A stretch of DNA of 64,000 nucleotides from Paractinoplanes ovalisporus. GTDB lineage: Bacteria; Actinomycetota; Actinomycetes; Mycobacteriales; Micromonosporaceae. The translations under genes were made by a program, and so were the position numbers. Position 1 is the stretch's first letter. Each line of letters begins with the position of its first letter. Below are positions 61,092 through 64,000 of the stretch, piece after piece. Below the pieces are notes generated by a model. The model made no database searches, had not been told where the DNA came from, and worked only from the letters and a program-made list of their open reading frames with translations. Location of the stretch: the NCBI RefSeq assembly GCF_016834655.1, contig NZ_JAENHP010000009.1:186001-250000 (forward strand). The letters run 5' to 3'.

Positions 61092-61122
61092 AAGGGCGCG
61101 CCCCCAGTGGGGACGCGCCCTT
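61092..61122. terminator. Terminator after groEL1
   Basis: AAGGGCGCG and CGCGCCCTT, with inner CCCC/GGGG pairing, form a strong hairpin 17 bp past the groEL stop. On the minus strand it is followed by TCCGTTTGCC, a weak T-tract. Confidence 0.75.
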
Positions 61123-61138
61123 CGGTGTTGCGGTCGGG

Positions 61139-62791
61139 TCAGAAACCCGGGCCGTGCTGGTGGCCGTGGCCACCGTGGCTGTGGCCGTGACCGTGGCCGC
61201 CTGCGGCAGCCTCGGGCTCGGCCGGCTTGTCGACCACGAGGCTTTCCGTGGTCAGCAGCAGCCCGGCGATCGAGACGGCGTTGGAGACCGCGTTGCGGGT
61301 CACCTTGACCGGGTCGATGATGCCGGAGGCCGCCAGGTCGACGTATTCGTCGGTGGCCGCGTTGAGGCCGTGGCCCCAACCCAGCTCGGCGACCTTGCCC
61401 ACCACGACGTAGCCGTCGTGGCCGGCGTTCTGCGCGATCCAGCGCAGCGGCTCCACCAGCGCCTTGCGGACGATGGTGACGCCGATCGCCTCTTCGCCGG
61501 TGAGGCCGAGACCGCTGTCGAGCTCCGTGGCCACCTGGGCCAGGGCGGCGCCGCCGCCGGGGACGGTGCCCTCCTCGACCGCGGCCTTGGTCGCCGCGAT
61601 GGCGTCCTCGATGCGGTGCTTGCGCTCCTTCATCTCGACCTCGGTGGCCGCGCCGACCTTAATCACCGCGATGCCGCCGGAGAGCTTCGCGAGGCGCTCC
61701 TGGAGCTTCTCGCGGTCCCAGTCGGAGTCGGAGGCCTCGATCTCCTTGCGGATCTGCGCGACCCGGTCGGTGACCTCGGAGGACTTGCCCCCGCCGTCGA
61801 CGATCGTGGTGTTCTCCTTGTCGACCACGACGCGCCGGGCGGTGCCCAGCATGTCGAGGGTGACCTGGTCGAGCTTGTAACCGAGCTCGGGGGCGACCAG
61901 CTCGCCACCGGTGGCGATCGCCATGTCCTGCAGCATCGCCTTGCGCCGGTCACCGAAGCCGGGCGCCTTGACGGCGGCCACCTTCAGCGTCTTGCGCAGC
62001 GCGTTGACCACCAGCGTGGACAGGGCCTGGCCCTCGACGTCCTCCGCGATGATCAGCAGCGGCTTGCCGGACTGCAGAACCTTCTCCAGCAGCGGGAGCA
62101 TCTCTTCGATGCTGGAGATCTTCTGGGTCGTGATCAGGATGTGCGCGTCTTCGAGGACGGCCTCCTGCGACTCGGCGTCGGTCACGAAGTTCGGCGAGAT
62201 GAAGCCCTTGTCGAACTGCAGACCCTCGGTGACCTCGAGCTCGGTCAGCATGGCCGAGCCCTCCTCGACGGTGATGACACCGTCGCGGCCGACCCGGTCC
62301 ATCGCCTCGGCGATCAGCTCGCCGATGGTGGCGTCCTGGGCCGAGATGGTGGCCACGTTCGCGATCGCCTTGTGGTCGGCGACCTCGACGGCCTTGGCCA
62401 GCAGAGCCTTGGAGATCGTCTCGGCGGCCAGGTCCATGCCGCGCTTGAGACCGATCGGGTTGGCACCCGCGGTCACGTTGCGCAGGCCCTCGCGCACCAG
62501 CGCCTGGGCGAGCACCGTCGCGGTGGTGGTCCCGTCGCCGGCGACGTCGTTGGTCTTGGTCGCCACCTCCTTGACCAGCTGCGCGCCGAGGTTCTCGTAC
62601 GGGTCGGTGAGCTCGATCTCCTTGGCGATGGTGACGCCGTCGTTGGTGATCGTGGGAGCGCCGAACTTCTTGTCCAGGACGACGTTGCGGCCGCGCGGGC
62701 CGAGGGTGACCTTGACCGTGTCGGCGAGCGAGTTGACGCCGTGCTCGAGCAGGTGGCGGGCGTCGTCAGAGAAGCTGAGAATCTTCGCCAT
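61139..62791 (-). CDS. groL: Chaperonin GroEL (GroEL1 type, His-rich tail)
   Basis: 60-kDa chaperonin, 550 aa. It begins MAKILSFSDDARHLLEHGVN and contains the ATP-site GDGTTTATVLAQ and the DGVITVEEGS hinge region. The C terminus is His/Gly-rich (GGHGHGHSHGGHGHQHGPGF) in place of the GGM repeats, the mark of actinobacterial GroEL1 linked to groES. Start ATG 62791 with GAAGGGA before it; the frame is open five codons further. Operon with groES, 71 bp upstream. Confidence 0.96.
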   Translation of the reverse strand: MAKILSFSDDARHLLEHGVNSLADTVKVTLGPRGRNVVLDKKFGAPTITNDGVTIAKEIELTDPYENLGAQLVKEVATKTNDVAGDGTTTATVLAQALVREGLRNVTAGANPIGLKRGMDLAAETISKALLAKAVEVADHKAIANVATISAQDATIGELIAEAMDRVGRDGVITVEEGSAMLTELEVTEGLQFDKGFISPNFVTDAESQEAVLEDAHILITTQKISSIEEMLPLLEKVLQSGKPLLIIAEDVEGQALSTLVVNALRKTLKVAAVKAPGFGDRRKAMLQDMAIATGGELVAPELGYKLDQVTLDMLGTARRVVVDKENTTIVDGGGKSSEVTDRVAQIRKEIEASDSDWDREKLQERLAKLSGGIAVIKVGAATEVEMKERKHRIEDAIAATKAAVEEGTVPGGGAALAQVATELDSGLGLTGEEAIGVTIVRKALVEPLRWIAQNAGHDGYVVVGKVAELGWGHGLNAATDEYVDLAASGIIDPVKVTRNAVSNAVSIAGLLLTTESLVVDKPAEPEAAAGGHGHGHSHGGHGHQHGPGF

Positions 62792-62862
62792 ATGGGGTCC
62801 CTTCACGCACCAACGCCCTGGCCCGTCAGGAACGGACCAGGGCGATCAGCACTGTCAGTAGG

Positions 62863-63177
62863 TCACTTCTCGATGACCGCGAGGACGTCGCGGGCGGAGA
62901 GCACCAGGTACTCCTCGCCGGCGTACTTGACCTCGGTGCCGCCGTACTTCGAGTAGAGGACCGTCTCGCCGACCTTCACGTCAACCGGGATGCGGTTGCC
63001 CTTGTCGTCGATGCGGCCGGGGCCCACAGCGAGGACGGTGCCCTCCTGCGGCTTCTCCTTGGCGGTGTCGGGGATCACGATGCCCGACGCCGTGGTCGTC
63101 TCAGCCTCGTTCGCCTGGACCACGATGCGGTCCTCGAGCGGCTTGATCGCAACCTTGGTCGCGGTAGTCACGGGCAT
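62863..63177 (-). CDS. groS: Co-chaperonin GroES
   Basis: 10-kDa lid of the chaperonin, 104 aa. IKPLEDRIVVQANEAETTTA with the mobile loop (ASGIVIPDTAKEKPQEG) and LYSKYGGTEVKYAGEEYLVL identify it. First gene of the groES-groEL operon, under two CIRCE elements. Confidence 0.97.
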   Translation of the reverse strand: MPVTTATKVAIKPLEDRIVVQANEAETTTASGIVIPDTAKEKPQEGTVLAVGPGRIDDKGNRIPVDVKVGETVLYSKYGGTEVKYAGEEYLVLSARDVLAVIEK

Positions 63178-63303
63178 ACCCTCCTGGGTACAGGTTTGCC
63201 GACCAGAGACTGGCCGGGCTTATGCCTCATGCCACCGGGCGGGGCCGTCGTCGCGGGTGCCGGTCCGCCTGGTGCCAAGCCGCAGTCCCGGATGGGCCCG
63301 CGG

Positions 63304-63330
63304 CTGGCACCCTCATGTTGAGAGTGCTAA
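63304..63330 (-). promoter_or_regulatory. CIRCE operator, proximal
   Basis: CTGGCACCC-N9-GAGTGCTAA, an HrcA-binding inverted repeat with one perfect and one degenerate arm relative to TTAGCACTC-N9-GAGTGCTAA. It lies just downstream of the groES -10 box. Confidence 0.85.
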
Positions 63331-63334
63331 TCGG

Positions 63335-63363
63335 AGATTAGGCCGGAACTAGCACTCCGTCAA
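63335..63363 (-). promoter_or_regulatory. groES promoter
   Basis: On the minus strand, -35 TTGACG (63363-63358) and -10 TAATCT (63340-63335) are spaced 17 bp. The -35 lies inside the distal CIRCE spacer and the -10 lies between the two operators, so HrcA binding would block polymerase. Confidence 0.8.
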
Positions 63364-63375
63364 CCAGAGTGCCAA
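63349..63375 (-). promoter_or_regulatory. CIRCE operator, distal
   Basis: CTAGCACTC-N9-GAGTGCCAA, with 16 of 18 arm positions matching the HrcA consensus. It covers the -35 region of the groES promoter. Confidence 0.88.
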
Positions 63376-63437
63376 CGTACGTGGCGCCGGGCCGAGCTGG
63401 TGTCCGGTCATCGCCCCGGTGCCCGGAGAATGGCAGC

Positions 63438-64000
63438 GTGAATGCCGAGTCGACCACCTCATTGCGTACGCCCGAAGGGGTGAACGCCCTGGCTCTGGCT
63501 CGCGAGGCGGCCACCGGCGACCCGCTCGCCGCCGCCTCGGCGCTGCGCTCGGCCGGAGTGCCGCCGGCCCTGGCCGCCGCCGCGCTGACCCAGGTCGATC
63601 TGCGACGCCGCGCGACCTCGAAGTTCGGCCCGGACGCCGAGCTGATGTTCTTCACGCGGGCCGGTCTGGAGCAGGCGACCCGGTCCGTCGTCGCCGACCG
63701 CCGCGCGGCCCGGCTCGCCGCGTCGGGGGTGCGGACCCTGGCCGATCTCGGCTGCGGTCTCGGGTCCGACGCGATCGCCGCGGCCAGACAGGGCATTTCC
63801 GTGTACGCGGTGGAGGCCGACCCCGCCACGGCCGAGCTCACGGCGGCCAACGTCGCCGCGCTCGGCCTGGACGACCGGGTGCGTGTCGAGTGCGCGGACG
63901 CGACGACCGTACGGGTGGAGGACTTCGACGCGGTCTTCGCCGACCCGGCGCGCCGCAAGGCCGGCCGCGGCCGCGTGTTCGACCCCCGCGCCTATTCGCC
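63438..64000 (+). CDS. SAM-dependent methyltransferase, N-terminal part (partial)
   Basis: An open frame from GTG 63438, after GGAGAA, runs off the right edge (187 codons seen). It begins VNAESTTSLRTPEGVNALAL. A helical region is followed by KFGPDAELMFFTRAGLEQAT, then the class I SAM motif TLADLGCGLGSDAIAAARQG and VYAVEADPATAELTAANVAA, and FADPARRKAGRGRVFDPRAY. This is the actinobacterial THUMP-like methyltransferase group; the target is unknown. Divergent from groES. Confidence 0.88.
   Translation, partial: MNAESTTSLRTPEGVNALALAREAATGDPLAAASALRSAGVPPALAAAALTQVDLRRRATSKFGPDAELMFFTRAGLEQATRSVVADRRAARLAASGVRTLADLGCGLGSDAIAAARQGISVYAVEADPATAELTAANVAALGLDDRVRVECADATTVRVEDFDAVFADPARRKAGRGRVFDPRAYS

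Noticed and set aside
63338..63958. 206-codon minus-strand frame at the right end
   Set aside because: Antisense to the methyltransferase on the plus strand that runs off the window and covers the CIRCE region.

Overview
The window reads as high-GC actinobacterial chromosome, most likely Micromonosporaceae (Actinoplanes or Micromonospora type). Reasons are the strong G/C third-position bias, frequent GTG and TTG starts, zinc-type S14, S4 and L36 proteins, a conservon (roadblock / DUF742 / GTPase) cluster, DUF1707 proteins, a His-rich GroEL1-type chaperonin under CIRCE control, and the gene order S10-spc-alpha followed further on by rplM-rpsI-glmM. Genus assignment is inference.

Layout. 1-18.8 kb is translation machinery: the tail of tuf, the S10 and spc operons (rpsJ to rplO), secY-adk-map, two DUF1707 membrane genes, then infA-rpmJ-rpsM-rpsK-rpsD-rpoA-rplQ, closed by a strong terminator and followed by truA. 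19.6-22.9 kb holds a membrane protein, a small-domain methyltransferase and an ABC-F ATPase. 22.9-28.5 kb is a complete thiamine operon (thiE-thiO-thiS-thiG-tenI-like-thiD-thiC) led by a TPP riboswitch; the thiC leader carries a duplicated 40-bp hairpin unit. 28.5-32.2 kb (minus strand) holds a secreted guanyl-specific RNase, a polytopic membrane protein, and an ABC ATPase plus lipoprotein binding protein without a permease. 32.6-37.0 kb is a divergently oriented conservon (cvnA-D) whose sensor kinase is interrupted by one in-frame amber codon. hemD with a DNA-binding tail follows on the minus strand.

39-56.6 kb is a cell-envelope and translation block: rplM-rpsI, glmM, an aminotransferase, an MmpS-like protein, glmS, a DUF1023 hydrolase with a small helical partner, acpS, nnr, alr, an alpha/beta hydrolase, tsaE, ung, tsaB, rimI, tsaD. 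Amino-sugar supply (glmM, glmS) and D-alanine supply (alr) feed peptidoglycan; tsaB, tsaD and tsaE make tRNA t6A. 56.7-60.1 kb encodes a heterodimeric ABC exporter with one dead and one consensus ATP site by motif. The right end holds a third DUF1707 gene, groES-groEL1 with two CIRCE operators, and the start of a methyltransferase that leaves the window.

Two themes stand out. Short tandem duplications (minisatellites) cluster between 42.7 and 61 kb, several placed on gene 3' ends, and one is expressed as 15 pentapeptides on TsaE. The 28.5-37 kb segment pairs a permease-less binding protein and ATPase with a damaged NIT-type conservon kinase.
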